From contig CAUWCT010000004.1 of NCBI GenBank assembly GCA_963557065.1, forward strand, positions 1 to 64,000: DNA of 64,000 bases, written 5' to 3'. Source of the stretch: UMGS1370 sp963557065. GTDB taxonomy: Bacteria; Bacillota; Clostridia; Lachnospirales; Lachnospiraceae. How positions within the stretch are numbered: position 1 is the first letter of the stretch; each line of letters begins with the position of its first letter. This document shows, one piece after another, positions 42,760-52,222 of this stretch. A program made the translations under genes and the position numbers. A model generated the notes under the pieces. That model had not been told where the DNA came from and did not search any database. It saw nothing but the letters and a program-made list of their open reading frames with translations.

Positions 42760-42845
42760 CTTATTTATATAGAGAGCTGAATCCAGACGAAGTGTCCCAG
42801 ACCGTAGACGTGACCAAAATCCTCGAAGAAGATCCGGAGTCATAA
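42760..42845 (+). other. Possible 3' remnant of a gene
   Basis: One plus-strand frame reads ELNPDEVSQTVDVTKILEED-PES and stops at 42843-42845; composition looks protein-coding, but there is no start and the frame runs back into the MITE. It may be the tail of a gene broken by earlier events. Not identified. Confidence 0.25.
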
Positions 42846-42864
42846 GAATGCCGCAAAACCTTAA

Positions 42865-42892
42865 GGGCAGGGAATAAAAAATTTCCCTGCCC
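42865..42892 (-). terminator. Terminator of metK
   Basis: Stem GGGCAGGGA/TCCCTGCCC (42884-42892 with 42865-42873), A/T-rich loop, followed on the minus strand by TTAAGGTTTT. Directly after the metK stop. Confidence 0.75.
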
Positions 42893-42906
42893 CCGGCACA
42901 TAAATC

Positions 42907-44094
42907 TTATAAATACTTCTTTAACGTCTCAACTTTGTCTAATTTTTCCCATGGCAGATCCAGATCGTTTCTGCCGAAGTGTCCATAAGCAGCGGTCTGC
43001 TTGTAAATCGGACGGCGCAGGTCTAACATTTTGATGATGCCTGCCGGACGCAGATCAAAGTTTTCTCTTACAATCTCAACCAGCTTCTGGTCGCTGACTT
43101 TTCCGGTTCCGAAGGTATCCACCATTACGGAAGTCGGATGGGCAACGCCGATTGCATAAGATAACTGGATTTCGCACTTGTCTGCAAGACCTGCCGCTAC
43201 GATATTCTTTGCAACGTAGCGTGCTGCGTATGCTGCAGAACGGTCTACCTTGGTACAGTCTTTTCCGGAGAATGCGCCGCCGCCATGACGGGCATAGCCG
43301 CCGTAAGTATCTACGATAATCTTACGTCCGGTTAAACCGCTGTCTCCATGAGGTCCGCCGATTACGAAACGGCCGGTCGGATTGATAAAGAACTTGGTAT
43401 TGTCGTCAATCATTTCAGCCGGTAAAACCGGATCAAATACGTATTTCTTAATATCTTCGTGAATCTGCTCCTGGGTTACTGCCTCATCATGCTGGGTGGA
43501 AAGGACAACCGCATCCAGACGGACCGGCTTTCCTGCCTCGTCATATTCTACCGTCACCTGGCTCTTTCCATCCGGGCGCAGGTACTTTAATGTACCGTCT
43601 TTTCTTACCTTGGTAAGCTGGCGGGTCAGCTTGTGGGCCAGTGCGATTGGATATGGCATATATTCTTCGGTCTCATTGGTTGCATAACCAAACATCATAC
43701 CCTGATCGCCGGCGCCAATGGCGTCGATCTCACTGTCAGACATTGTGTTTTCTTTTGCCTCTAATGCTTTGTCTACGCCCAGGGCAATGTCTGCGGACTG
43801 CTCGTCAATGGCAGTAATAACGCCGCAGGTATCGCAGTCAAAACCATATTTTGCGCGGTCATAGCCAATCTCGCGGATGGTTTCCCGAACCAGCTTCTGA
43901 ATATCCACATACGCATTGGTGGTAATCTCTCCCATTACCAGTACCAGACCTGTGGTTACAGCAGTCTCACAGGCAACGCGGCTCATTGGGTCCTGCTCCA
44001 TTAACGCGTCTAAAACAGCGTCGGAGATGGCATCGCACATCTTATCCGGATGTCCTTCGGTTACAGATTCTGAAGTAAATAAACGTCTTTCCAT
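42907..44094 (-). CDS. metK: S-adenosylmethionine synthetase
   Basis: Makes SAM from methionine and ATP. 395 residues, standard length, with FTSESVTEGHPDKMCDAISD, GAGDQGMMFGYA and GGGAFSGKDCTKVDRS, the three MetK signatures. The ATG at 44094 follows AAGGAGG by 6 bases (frame opens 28 codons earlier inside the leader). Controlled by the SAM-I riboswitch and terminator upstream. Confidence 0.97.
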   Translation of the reverse strand: MERRLFTSESVTEGHPDKMCDAISDAVLDALMEQDPMSRVACETAVTTGLVLVMGEITTNAYVDIQKLVRETIREIGYDRAKYGFDCDTCGVITAIDEQSADIALGVDKALEAKENTMSDSEIDAIGAGDQGMMFGYATNETEEYMPYPIALAHKLTRQLTKVRKDGTLKYLRPDGKSQVTVEYDEAGKPVRLDAVVLSTQHDEAVTQEQIHEDIKKYVFDPVLPAEMIDDNTKFFINPTGRFVIGGPHGDSGLTGRKIIVDTYGGYARHGGGAFSGKDCTKVDRSAAYAARYVAKNIVAAGLADKCEIQLSYAIGVAHPTSVMVDTFGTGKVSDQKLVEIVRENFDLRPAGIIKMLDLRRPIYKQTAAYGHFGRNDLDLPWEKLDKVETLKKYL

Positions 44095-44130
44095 GTGTTT
44101 CCTCCTTGTGTTTTGTACACTAGTGTTTGT

Positions 44131-44160
44131 GAAAAAGAAAAGTCCGCAGCAATGCGGACT
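44131..44160 (-). terminator. Riboswitch-controlled terminator before metK
   Basis: Perfect 8-base stem AGTCCGCA/TGCGGACT followed on the minus strand by TTTTCTTTTT. Lies between the SAM aptamer and the metK start. Confidence 0.88.
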
Positions 44161-44180
44161 TGAGATTGTTATCATCAAAT

Positions 44181-44317
44181 CCTCTTATTGCTCGACTGGC
44201 TGCAAAAACTGCAGCTCCTCGCTCAGGCTGGCACCTTCCGACCCTGGCGGTCGCTCCGCACAATCGGGGTTGCCGTGACTTCACAGATCCTTTGTATCTC
44301 CATCACTCTGAATAAGG
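44181..44317 (-). ncRNA. SAM-I (S-box) riboswitch aptamer
   Basis: Read on the minus strand, CTTATT (44311-44316) and AATAAG (44184-44189) form P1. Between them are the conserved parts: CAGAGTGATGGAG, GGATCTGTGAAGTCACGGCAACC and GGAAGGTGCCAGCCTGAGC. With SAM bound, the downstream terminator forms and metK is shut off. Recognised from conserved core, not by a covariance search. Confidence 0.93.
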
Positions 44318-44352
44318 GATATTTACGAACTTTTCAATTATATTACGAATTC

Positions 44353-44381
44353 ACTATACAGCATTTTAAAAGTGCTGTCAA
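44353..44381 (-). promoter_or_regulatory. Promoter of the SAM riboswitch-metK transcript
   Basis: Minus strand TTGACA (44376-44381), 17 bases, TATAGT (44353-44358); start would be about 30 bases before the aptamer. Confidence 0.85.
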
Positions 44382-44386
44382 GTACA

Positions 44387-45679
44387 TTATCCGACCTTTA
44401 ACCGGAACTTTTGGGCTTCTTTTTCAGAATCCACTTTTTCAATGACTGCCCCCAGGTTCTTAAGCTTTTCTTCAAAGCACTCATAACCTCTCTGGATATA
44501 GCCGATCTCATCTACTTCTGTGATTCCTTCTGCCGCCAGACCAGCCAGTACCAAAGCAGCTCCAGCCCGCAGATCCGGCGCGTTGACCTGTGCTCCGGTC
44601 AGACGTTTTACGCCGTCAATTACCGCCACATTGCCTTCTACCTTGATATTGCTTCCCATACGAGCCAGCTCGTCTACATATTTAAAACGGTTTTCAAAGA
44701 TGCTCTCGGTTACCATACTGGTGCCTTCTGCCAATGCAAGAGTAACCGTCATCTGAGGCTGCATATCCGTCGGGAATCCAGGATAAGGAAGAGTCTTGAT
44801 GTCTGTGTGGCGCTGCACCGGTTTTCCCACTACCCGAACTGCGTCATCAAATTCTGACACTTCGCATCCGGCCTCTAATAACTTTGCCGTAATCGCCTCT
44901 AAATGTTTGGGGATTACGTTTTTAATCATAATGTCGCCGCGGGTAATGGCTGCCGCACACATAAAAGTACCTGCTTCAATCTGATCCGGAATAATGGAAT
45001 ACTCGGTGCCATGAAGTTTTTTGACGCCCCGAATACGGATGGTATCCGTACCTGCACCCTTAATATTCGCGCCCATGCTGTTTAAGAAATTGGCTACGTC
45101 TACCACGTGAGGCTCTTTTGCCACATTTTCCAGAATGGTCATACCCTCTGCCAAAGCAGCCGCCATCATAATGTTGATGGTAGCACCTACGGAAACCACA
45201 TCTAAATAAATATGGCTTCCCACCAGATCAATGGCATGAACTCTGACCGCTCCGTTCTCAATCCTAACATCGCTGCCAAGAGCGCGGAATCCCTTCAGAT
45301 GCTGGTCAATCGGCCGGCTGCCAATGTTGCAGCCGCCCGGCAGCGGTACCTGGGCGCTCTTATATTTGCCAAGAAGCGCTCCTATAAAATAATAGGACGC
45401 CCTGATTTTTCGGATATATTCGTCATCTACTGAAATTTCATGAATACTTGATGCATTAATCTTTGCTGTATGCCGGTCAATGCGCTCTACTGTCGCCCCA
45501 ATCTCCTCAATCGCTTCCAGCATCACATTAATATCGCGGACATCCGGAAGATTTTCTATCAGTACATCATCATCCGTCATGATTGCTGCGGTCAGGATTC
45601 CTAAAGCTGCGTTTTTTGCTCCCCCTATGGTGACTTCACCTACAAGGGGATTGCCGCCCTTCATAATAAACTGTTCCAT
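44387..45679 (-). CDS. murA: UDP-N-acetylglucosamine 1-carboxyvinyltransferase
   Basis: First committed step of peptidoglycan synthesis: adds enolpyruvate to UDP-GlcNAc. 430 residues; MKGGNPLVGEVTIGGAKNAAL at the start (two parts) and the loop PLPGGCNIGSRPID, whose cysteine is the fosfomycin target. Firmicutes often have two MurA copies; which one this is cannot be told. AGGAGA lies upstream of the ATG. Confidence 0.95.
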   Translation of the reverse strand: MEQFIMKGGNPLVGEVTIGGAKNAALGILTAAIMTDDDVLIENLPDVRDINVMLEAIEEIGATVERIDRHTAKINASSIHEISVDDEYIRKIRASYYFIGALLGKYKSAQVPLPGGCNIGSRPIDQHLKGFRALGSDVRIENGAVRVHAIDLVGSHIYLDVVSVGATINIMMAAALAEGMTILENVAKEPHVVDVANFLNSMGANIKGAGTDTIRIRGVKKLHGTEYSIIPDQIEAGTFMCAAAITRGDIMIKNVIPKHLEAITAKLLEAGCEVSEFDDAVRVVGKPVQRHTDIKTLPYPGFPTDMQPQMTVTLALAEGTSMVTESIFENRFKYVDELARMGSNIKVEGNVAVIDGVKRLTGAQVNAPDLRAGAALVLAGLAAEGITEVDEIGYIQRGYECFEEKLKNLGAVIEKVDSEKEAQKFRLKVG

Positions 45680-45748
45680 CCTACTCTCCTAAATCACTCT
45701 CTATACAAAAACGAAAATTATTTTTAACATCAAATTTATGCACTATAG

Positions 45749-45776
45749 ATTATATCATAAAAATCCCGCTTGTAAA
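45749..45776 (-). promoter_or_regulatory. Promoter of murA
   Basis: Minus strand TTTACA (45771-45776), 16 bases, TATAAT (45749-45754). A short stem AAGGGAA/TTCCCTT that may end the upstream 827-residue gene lies at about 45774-45802. Confidence 0.65.
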
Positions 45777-45798
45777 GGGAATCACACGTTTTCTTCCC

Positions 45799-48282
45799 TT
45801 ATTCATCAAATCTGACGCTGCATATAAAGTCATTTTGCAGATTTTGGAAATATGCCGCCGCATCATTCAGGCCCATTTTCCAGGTTTCTCCAGTCTCCGG
45901 CTGATACAAGGTAACATTAAACTGATCAAATCCTGTAATCAATATATAGCTTCCCTCCCCGGTATAGGCAACTACCGGCAGGCCCTGATCCACAAAATAC
46001 AGGATTTGATTTAATTCCAGCCCTTTGGCATCCAGCATAATCAGATTGTCCTCAAACGCTTCGCTCCCTGTAAATCCGTCAAGACGCTGAAGAATGGGAG
46101 CCGCTGTATTCTGAATTTCCCGAATATTTTTTACATTTCCCCGGTTCGTACGGTTCCAGAGAATATTCTGGTCCTGATCCGTTACCAGTCCCATATCTTC
46201 ATAAGCCATATTTACTGCCTTTACAAAATCCTGGGTAGTTCCCTTCAGACGTCCATTGCCGTATGCGTAAAAAGTCATCCCGGAAAATGGCGTATTGGCT
46301 GTCAGTTCCAAATCCAGCGATTGATCATAGGAAACCTTTTGAGGACTGGACAGCTTCACATCCTCGCCTCCTTTTACTTCTGACAAAAGCTGAACGAAGT
46401 ATATTTTTTCCTTATCCTGCGATACATACCATCCGATTTTCTCTTTGGACGTATCCGCCAGTTCCACATTGCAGACAATGGTATCGCTGTCTACCTTTGT
46501 GTAAGAAGTGTCTGAAACCCTGGCAAGCCTTTCTAAATGGATACGGCTTTCTTCTACTGACACACTGGAGATATAAAATCCTTCCTTTTCGTACCGGGTT
46601 AAAACATTGCCGTTCTCCCCCAGGATTTCCAGGGCATACATGGGAACTTCCTCCAGCCTTCCATTCACCACCCACTTGCTGTTTTGGTGAGCCAAACCGT
46701 AAAGAAAATCGCTTCCTACAAATCCAAGGCTTCGGATATAATCTCCTTCCGGAGCCTGGATGGTCTGTTTTTCCCCTGTTTCCAGGTCCATCAGACTGAT
46801 ATAGGATGCCTGATAATGTTTCTGATCATTCTGCCATGCAAAATGACGGCCGTCCTGACTGACTGCATAGGCCCCCTCTTCCAGAGAATCGGCCAGAACA
46901 ATGTACTCACTGCTGTTTAAATCAATTCCATACACTGCATGATCCTGCATCAAATACAGCATCCCGCTTCCTGACAGGTAACAAAGTCTCTCCAAATCCA
47001 TACGTAAATCTTCAAAAGAGGTAATCGAAGGGGCGAAAAATTTCTCTTCTAATGCATCCCTTTCGTCCGAATAGTGATACAGGCCGATTCCCACCTGTCC
47101 TTCATGGCGGCCCTGATTCATATAGCCGTAAACCAGAAAATCTACATCTCCTTTATCTGATACCTGGAGAATCTTCGCATCATGCTTATTGTACTCCACA
47201 GCCTCCCGGCTCTCCTCATTGCGGAAGGAAAATACATTAATCAGTTCCCCATCCGCCTGATCATAGAGCCATACATCCCTGTTGACACAAAACGCAGTCT
47301 GCTTTCCATCAGGACTTGCCTTGGCGCTGACCCTCTCGTCCCCTGTGATGCCTAACAGAATCCGCTTTCCGGAAATTGTCCCGCGATTTCCTGTAAAGAT
47401 TTCATCTGTCTGACGGTCAAAATCCATCATATAAATTCTCTGTTCACTCCATTTTAAGGTGAAATTATCCGTCACCTCATAGGTTTCTGTGTGTCCGTCC
47501 TCCGTCTGTCTGACCGCCAGGTACCTTAGTTCAATCTGCCCCATTATGCCGTCCAGTTCCTTTAAAGAGACCTCTGCCGGTCCTGCCTGCTCCATGGAAA
47601 GATCTCCCCAGGTCAGTTGAGAGAAACTGCTGTTAATTGAAACATCTCCTAAAGAACTGTTGTCCGCTGCTGCATCCGGTTCCAGATACATCGTAAGCTG
47701 GGATGCGTCCTCATAGTTAAATGTACTGCTGGAAAATTGTTTTGCCAATGCAATCATGGGCTGTACATTGGCATTGTCCGTCCATTTAATTCTCGTATAA
47801 TATCCGATTGTTCCGTTTTCTAAAGTTGTGACGGATAAGCTGAGCAAATATTCCTCTTCCTTATTTAGAAGGTTTTGTATGGGAAGTTCTGCCCTGACTC
47901 CGGATTCTGTAGTCTCCCAGGTTTCCACCTGCGTCCGCTCTACCAGCCGATCCAAATCCAGACTCCGTATTTCGTAATAGATGCCTGTAATCTCTCCATC
48001 ATAATCTTCTATATGAACTGCCAGTTTTCTGTCTTCCGGCAAAATTGTCAATGTATCCCGCATCACTGCTTCCCTCATATCCTGGGAATATCCATGGAGA
48101 CAGTTCATCTTTTCCCCATACATCTCCATATATATTACAGGAAATGCGCTTTCCTGAATCGCAGTATAAACCCGTTCTTCCTCTTTTTGCAGACTGCGGC
48201 TGCGAATCCACAAAAAATAACCGGCAGCTGCTGATACAAATATCATCAGCAGAATCGCTGCCCTTATAAAAAATTTCTTCAT
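45799..48282 (-). CDS. Membrane-anchored extracytoplasmic protein, propeller-like middle and papain-like C-terminus
   Basis: 827 residues. One N-terminal membrane helix (FFIRAAILLMIFVSAAAGYFLWI), then an exported part. Residues about 290-620 contain repeated WLYDQADGEL, YISLMDLETGEKQTI-type strands suggesting a beta-propeller. The last ~100 residues (LNQILYFVDQGLPVVAYTGE, YILITGFDQFNVTLYQPETG) resemble a C39-like papain-fold domain: G-x-PVV-A then GYD..NV.LY.P. The catalytic Cys was not located, so it may be a binding domain. No named family. Has its own promoter. Confidence 0.6.
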   Translation of the reverse strand: MKKFFIRAAILLMIFVSAAAGYFLWIRSRSLQKEEERVYTAIQESAFPVIYMEMYGEKMNCLHGYSQDMREAVMRDTLTILPEDRKLAVHIEDYDGEITGIYYEIRSLDLDRLVERTQVETWETTESGVRAELPIQNLLNKEEEYLLSLSVTTLENGTIGYYTRIKWTDNANVQPMIALAKQFSSSTFNYEDASQLTMYLEPDAAADNSSLGDVSINSSFSQLTWGDLSMEQAGPAEVSLKELDGIMGQIELRYLAVRQTEDGHTETYEVTDNFTLKWSEQRIYMMDFDRQTDEIFTGNRGTISGKRILLGITGDERVSAKASPDGKQTAFCVNRDVWLYDQADGELINVFSFRNEESREAVEYNKHDAKILQVSDKGDVDFLVYGYMNQGRHEGQVGIGLYHYSDERDALEEKFFAPSITSFEDLRMDLERLCYLSGSGMLYLMQDHAVYGIDLNSSEYIVLADSLEEGAYAVSQDGRHFAWQNDQKHYQASYISLMDLETGEKQTIQAPEGDYIRSLGFVGSDFLYGLAHQNSKWVVNGRLEEVPMYALEILGENGNVLTRYEKEGFYISSVSVEESRIHLERLARVSDTSYTKVDSDTIVCNVELADTSKEKIGWYVSQDKEKIYFVQLLSEVKGGEDVKLSSPQKVSYDQSLDLELTANTPFSGMTFYAYGNGRLKGTTQDFVKAVNMAYEDMGLVTDQDQNILWNRTNRGNVKNIREIQNTAAPILQRLDGFTGSEAFEDNLIMLDAKGLELNQILYFVDQGLPVVAYTGEGSYILITGFDQFNVTLYQPETGETWKMGLNDAAAYFQNLQNDFICSVRFDE

Positions 48283-48333
48283 TCCTTTTGTCTTCCTTTG
48301 CTGATTCTGAACAAATCCTTTTGCTCCAACATC

Positions 48334-48362
48334 ATTTTATATAATATCCCGGCAAACTACAA
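48334..48362 (-). promoter_or_regulatory. Promoter of the 827-residue protein gene
   Basis: Minus strand TTGTAG (48357-48362), 17 bases, TAAAAT (48334-48339), about 50 bases before the start. It begins 12 bases from direct-repeat copy 1. Confidence 0.6.
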
Positions 48363-48373
48363 TTTAAACTTTT

Positions 48374-48495
48374 CTTAATTTTTGTACGACAGCAAAATGA
48401 GGGTATGGCTGCGAAGATTTTCATTGCCCATCAAATAGCATTATGTTCAGATAGCAAATGAAAGAGGCTGTCGAATAGACAGCCCCCCTGTAACA
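48374..48495. repeat. 122-base direct repeat, copy 1
   Basis: Identical over 122 bases and in the same orientation as 52221-52342. It contains a terminator-like hairpin GGCTGTC/GACAGCC followed by CCCCCC on the plus strand and TCTTTC on the minus strand. The two copies bound 3.7 kb holding the chemotaxis receptor and the IS30-like relic. Confidence 0.97.
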
Positions 48496-48803
48496 AAACC
48501 TGATTCTTTTAATTTTCCCGTAATTCAGACCAGTACCCCTCCATGTAAGTAAATGCACCTGCTGATTGATTTATACTATTATCTTATCAGTCCTTTCGTA
48601 TGGCTAAACTATTATTGTCCATTTTGGATCTTCTATGCTTTTATATTTGTGGTTTGTAGCTCTACTTTTATTCTAGCATAGGAGTACTTAAATCTAAAGA
48701 ATTTCCCTCCTCCTGCATAGGATGGGGTATTTTTACTGTGGCACAATTACGCCCTGCCACCGAAAAACATGAAATCTCAATATCCTGTCTGCGGATCCTG
48801 TTC
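48496..48803. other. Gene-free stretch after the chemotaxis receptor gene
   Basis: No gene or clear terminator found. At 48545-48567 the sequence TAAGTAAATGCACCTGCTGATTG resembles the right end of the IS30-like element at about 52195-52215 (AAGTAAATTCCACCAGCTG), in opposite orientation, so it may be a worn IS end. Confidence 0.35.
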
Positions 48804-50498
48804 TCAGTGCTCCAGCCTGTCGTCCGCAATCTTAAACCTGCCTATAAGTTCCTTGAGCATACTGGCCTGCCCGGAAAGCTCCTCACTGGTGGCCGCGCTC
48901 TCCTCAGCGGTAGCGGAATTTGTCTGCACAACGCTGGAAATCTGGTCGATTCCCTGTGTCAGCTGAGCAATCACCTGAGCCTGCTCCGCAGACGCTTCCG
49001 TGATTTTTTCAATCACTTCCACAACATTGCCTGCGTTTGCCGCCGTTGTCTCCAGCCTCTTTGCTGTGTCTTCAGCCAGCGACACACCATTTTCCACAGC
49101 CTGAATCGAATTCTGAATCAACTCCTGAGTGTTCTTGGAGGCTTCCGCTGATTTCCCGGCAAGGTTCCGCACCTCGTCAGCCACAACTGCAAAGCCCTTT
49201 CCGGCAGTACCTGCGCGGGCGGCTTCCACAGCGGCATTCAAGGCCAGAATATTGGTCTGGAATGCAACATCGTCAATGGTCTTGATAATGCTCTGAATCC
49301 GGCTGGAGGTCTCCTTGATCTCCTCCATTGCAGACATGAGCTCCTGCATTTTCCGGCTGCTTTCTTCAATCTGCGCCCCTGCTTTTTCAGTTGCCGCATC
49401 AGCCTGTTCCATGTGCTCTGCATTTCGCGCGATTTTAGAAGAAATATCCTGCATCGTTGCAAAAAGTTCCTCAACAGCGCTTGCCTGTTCCATGGCTCCC
49501 TGACTCAGCGCCTGTGCACCGTCAGCCACCTGATTTGACCCAACAGAAACCTGGCTGGCCGCTATGTCAATCTCACGAAATACATCGCTGAGGGCGCTAC
49601 TGATTTCTTCTATAGCGGTTTTAACCTCAGAAAAATCGCCTATATACTCAATATCCATGTGGACGCGGAAATCGCCCTGCGCCAGCTGTGTCAGTTTGCT
49701 CCGGATATCATTCACATATGCCACTAAATGTGCGCGCATCTGTTTTATGCTGTAAACAAGCATCCCCAATTCTGAAGTGTCTTCCTCCAGTCTGCATTCG
49801 GTAGATAGATTTCCTTCCGAAAACTCCATCATCACTTCCTGTATCGTCTTAAGAGGATTGATTATTTTTTTCCAGGTAAACAGTGTGCTGAAGATCTGGA
49901 ACAAAACAGCTATGCAGGCGAGGACAACACTTACAGTCTCCAAGACAAAGATCTCTGTCTGCTGTTTCTCAATCTCATATGCCAGGCGACTCTGAATCTT
50001 ATTCAGAAAATCCTCCTGAAGCGACTGAATTGTTCCCAGAGATGTGCTGTATTCGTCACCAAACACATATCCAATAGCGGATTTGATATCTCCCGCCGCT
50101 GCTGAATCCATAGCGTCTTCTTCCAGCAAAACCAACTCGTTAGATATCTGCATCATTTCCGCAATGAGAGCATCCTCCGCCTCCGTAATCCCGATCTGCC
50201 TCATCTTGTTATATCCCGCTTCACGGTTTTTCAGATTGTTGACTTCATTGTAGTAGTTATCATAATAAACTTTATTTCCCGTAGAAGCGTAAGCCCTTAC
50301 CTGCTCCGTCAAATATGCAGATCCATCCATAAACTGCCGCGCAGCTAATGTCAATTCTTGTTCATCTTCATGCATCCGCAGTGCCTTGTTGCTCGCAGAA
50401 ATGGAAAACAGGAACAATACTGCCAGCATAACAACAAGAAAAATAGTTCCCAGGTTCAACACTGTCAATAATGTCGATTGTTTTACCGCTTTTTTCAT
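48804..50498 (-). CDS. Methyl-accepting chemotaxis protein
   Basis: Transmembrane chemoreceptor of 564 residues. TM1 (about 15-38), an external four-helix sensor (about 40-185), TM2 (about 190-212), HAMP, then a cytoplasmic signalling coiled coil with the highly conserved hairpin tip IDDVAFQTNILALNAAVEAARAG and GFAVVADEVRNLAGKSAEAS. Start at 50498 follows GGAAGGAAAG; the frame opens 60 codons earlier without a ribosome site. No other chemotaxis or flagellar gene is in the window; it lies inside the 122-base repeats. Confidence 0.93.
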   Translation of the reverse strand: MKKAVKQSTLLTVLNLGTIFLVVMLAVLFLFSISASNKALRMHEDEQELTLAARQFMDGSAYLTEQVRAYASTGNKVYYDNYYNEVNNLKNREAGYNKMRQIGITEAEDALIAEMMQISNELVLLEEDAMDSAAAGDIKSAIGYVFGDEYSTSLGTIQSLQEDFLNKIQSRLAYEIEKQQTEIFVLETVSVVLACIAVLFQIFSTLFTWKKIINPLKTIQEVMMEFSEGNLSTECRLEEDTSELGMLVYSIKQMRAHLVAYVNDIRSKLTQLAQGDFRVHMDIEYIGDFSEVKTAIEEISSALSDVFREIDIAASQVSVGSNQVADGAQALSQGAMEQASAVEELFATMQDISSKIARNAEHMEQADAATEKAGAQIEESSRKMQELMSAMEEIKETSSRIQSIIKTIDDVAFQTNILALNAAVEAARAGTAGKGFAVVADEVRNLAGKSAEASKNTQELIQNSIQAVENGVSLAEDTAKRLETTAANAGNVVEVIEKITEASAEQAQVIAQLTQGIDQISSVVQTNSATAEESAATSEELSGQASMLKELIGRFKIADDRLEH

Positions 50499-51076
50499 GT
50501 TCTTTCCTTCCTCGCAGCCATTACAACGCTGCGGCATCTTAACTTGATTCTTTTGAAGCTTTGTCTTCCTCTGAGCAGGTTTGAAAATCCATCCCAGACA
50601 AATGTACGCTCCGCTTTGCGGAAGATCTATTCCTAATGAGTGCGGCGCGGTGAACTGCGTCAAACGGATTGGAAACAAAAAGACCTCGAAGCGGGACGTG
50701 CAGATGGCGGAAATGAATTCTCAGGCACACTCTGACATGTTCGTAATATAATATATCTGTGTGAATCTTGCAGCAGCCCAGCTATTTCCGTCTGTCCGGT
50801 CTGTCTGGTCAAAAGCTTGCCCGCATAGTTTTGAGCGTACTCACCGGCATGGGCGGATGCGTCTCCTGGTTACCCGCAGGACGGGCCTCTTGGGGAAAAG
50901 GAACTGTATAGCAGCAAAAAGCCTCCAGGACTCAGGCTGAAAACTGTTACAAATCTCTATGAAGTTTAGCAGGAAATCTTGGCAATATTTTTCTGGTACA
51001 ATAAATTCACGGCAGACATACTGTTAATAGTATACTCCCCCCATGGAAAAAAGCAACCTTATTTGGAAAATTTTTC
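50499..51076. other. Gene-free stretch between the chemoreceptor and the IS30-like relic
   Basis: 578 bases. Short plus-strand frames (for example ending at 50753 and 50941) have coding-like composition but no start or recognised product; they may be gene debris. No SigD-type promoter for the chemoreceptor was found. Confidence 0.35.
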
Positions 51077-52222
51077 AGGGTTAGTAACTGCAAACTTAAA
51101 TTCCACTTCCTCTAAGGGTAGTAGAGTTTACTCTTGCACAGTTGATATTTACTTATGCATACCGATGTGATACGTTTAACTCTCCTTCTGACAGCAGTGG
51201 AAGGAGTTTGACTATGAGTAAATATATACCAGGCAACCAGAAACATCTCACCTTAGAGGACCGTATCTATATCCAGAATGAACTGGATAAAGGAACTTTC
51301 CTTAATGCAAAGAGTTTCTGCACACGCCGTTTCCACTGCAAAAAGACCAATGCCTGCGCAAGCTCCTTCTCTGTGGTGTCAAGTGCGCCTCCTGTCCGAC
51401 CTGTAACCAGACCTGCCCGGATTTTCAAAAAGAACGCTGCTCCAGGCTTGACAGAGCTCCTTACGTCTGCAATGGATGCAGCAAAAAAGCTCTTCGTGTA
51501 CCATTGCGCACAAATATACCTATAACGCCAGGTTTGCTGACCGAAAATACCGACAATGTCTGAAAGATTCCAGAACCGGTATCGGTATGACCAGACAGGA
51601 ACTTCACAAAAAAGATAAAATTATCACGCCTCTGATCAACCAGGGACAATCCCCTTACCAGATCGTTGCAAACCATCCGGAATTAGAACTTTCGGTTCGC
51701 AGCCTTTATAATTATCTTGACATGGGACTTCTGTCCGCCAGAAACATTGATCTGAAACGAAAAGTGAAGTTTAAGCCAAGAAAAGTCCATAAATCACAGA
51801 TATCTGACCGCCGCGTTTTTCTCCACTGGACTTATGACGATTTCCAACAGCTGCATCTGCAATTGTAGTGGTCAGAAAGCGGGATTGAACAGGCCCATAC
51901 CTTGCTTCGCATGATACTGCCAAAGCGCAAGAACTTTGAATTTTTGACTCAGTGGGATGTAAATCTGATCACTAGTCACATCAATGCAACACCCCGGGAA
52001 AGGTTGAATGGACCACACCATATGATGTCGCCATGGAAACTTTCGGAGAAGAGGCTCTAAAAGCATTTCAGCTTAGGCATATTGACCCTGACAAAGTCAT
52101 CTTAACACCTAAGCTGATCCGCTATAATCACTAATCCATGAAAAAACCTGCTGTCAGACTGGAAGTAAACTTTTCACATTGTTCCAATGCAGCTGGTGGA
52201 ATTTACTTTTGCAAGTTACCCT
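51077..52222. mobile_element. Internally deleted IS30-family element
   Basis: About 1146 bases. Ends are imperfect inverted repeats: left AGGGTTAGTAACTGCAAAC then TTAAATTCCAC, right (reverse complement) AGGGTAACTTGCAAAAG then TAAATTCCACC. Inside are fragments of one IS30 transposase on the plus strand. The right end abuts direct-repeat copy 2. Nonfunctional by itself. Confidence 0.85.
51214..52134 (+). pseudogene. IS30-family transposase, deleted and frameshifted
   Basis: Starts MSKYIPGNQKHLTLEDRIYI after AAGGAG, then QNELDKGTFLNAK: the helix-turn-helix region between is missing. After frameshifts the reading resumes with CTIAHKYTYNARFADRKYR, SRTGIGMTRQELHKKDKIIT, QGQSPYQIVANHPEL and IDLKRKVKFKPRKVHKSQI. 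Most of the DDE catalytic core is deleted after RRVFLHW; the end returns as LPKRKNFEFLTQWDVNLITSH, NATPRERLNGPH and PDKVILTPKLIRYNH. At least two deletions and several frame changes. Confidence 0.88.

Noticed and set aside
50761..50956. Plus-strand open frames and a CTGAAAACTGTTAC sequence resembling a MITE end
   Set aside because: Two frames are open at once, no start or ribosome site, no family likeness; the MITE-like end has an extra base and no partner.
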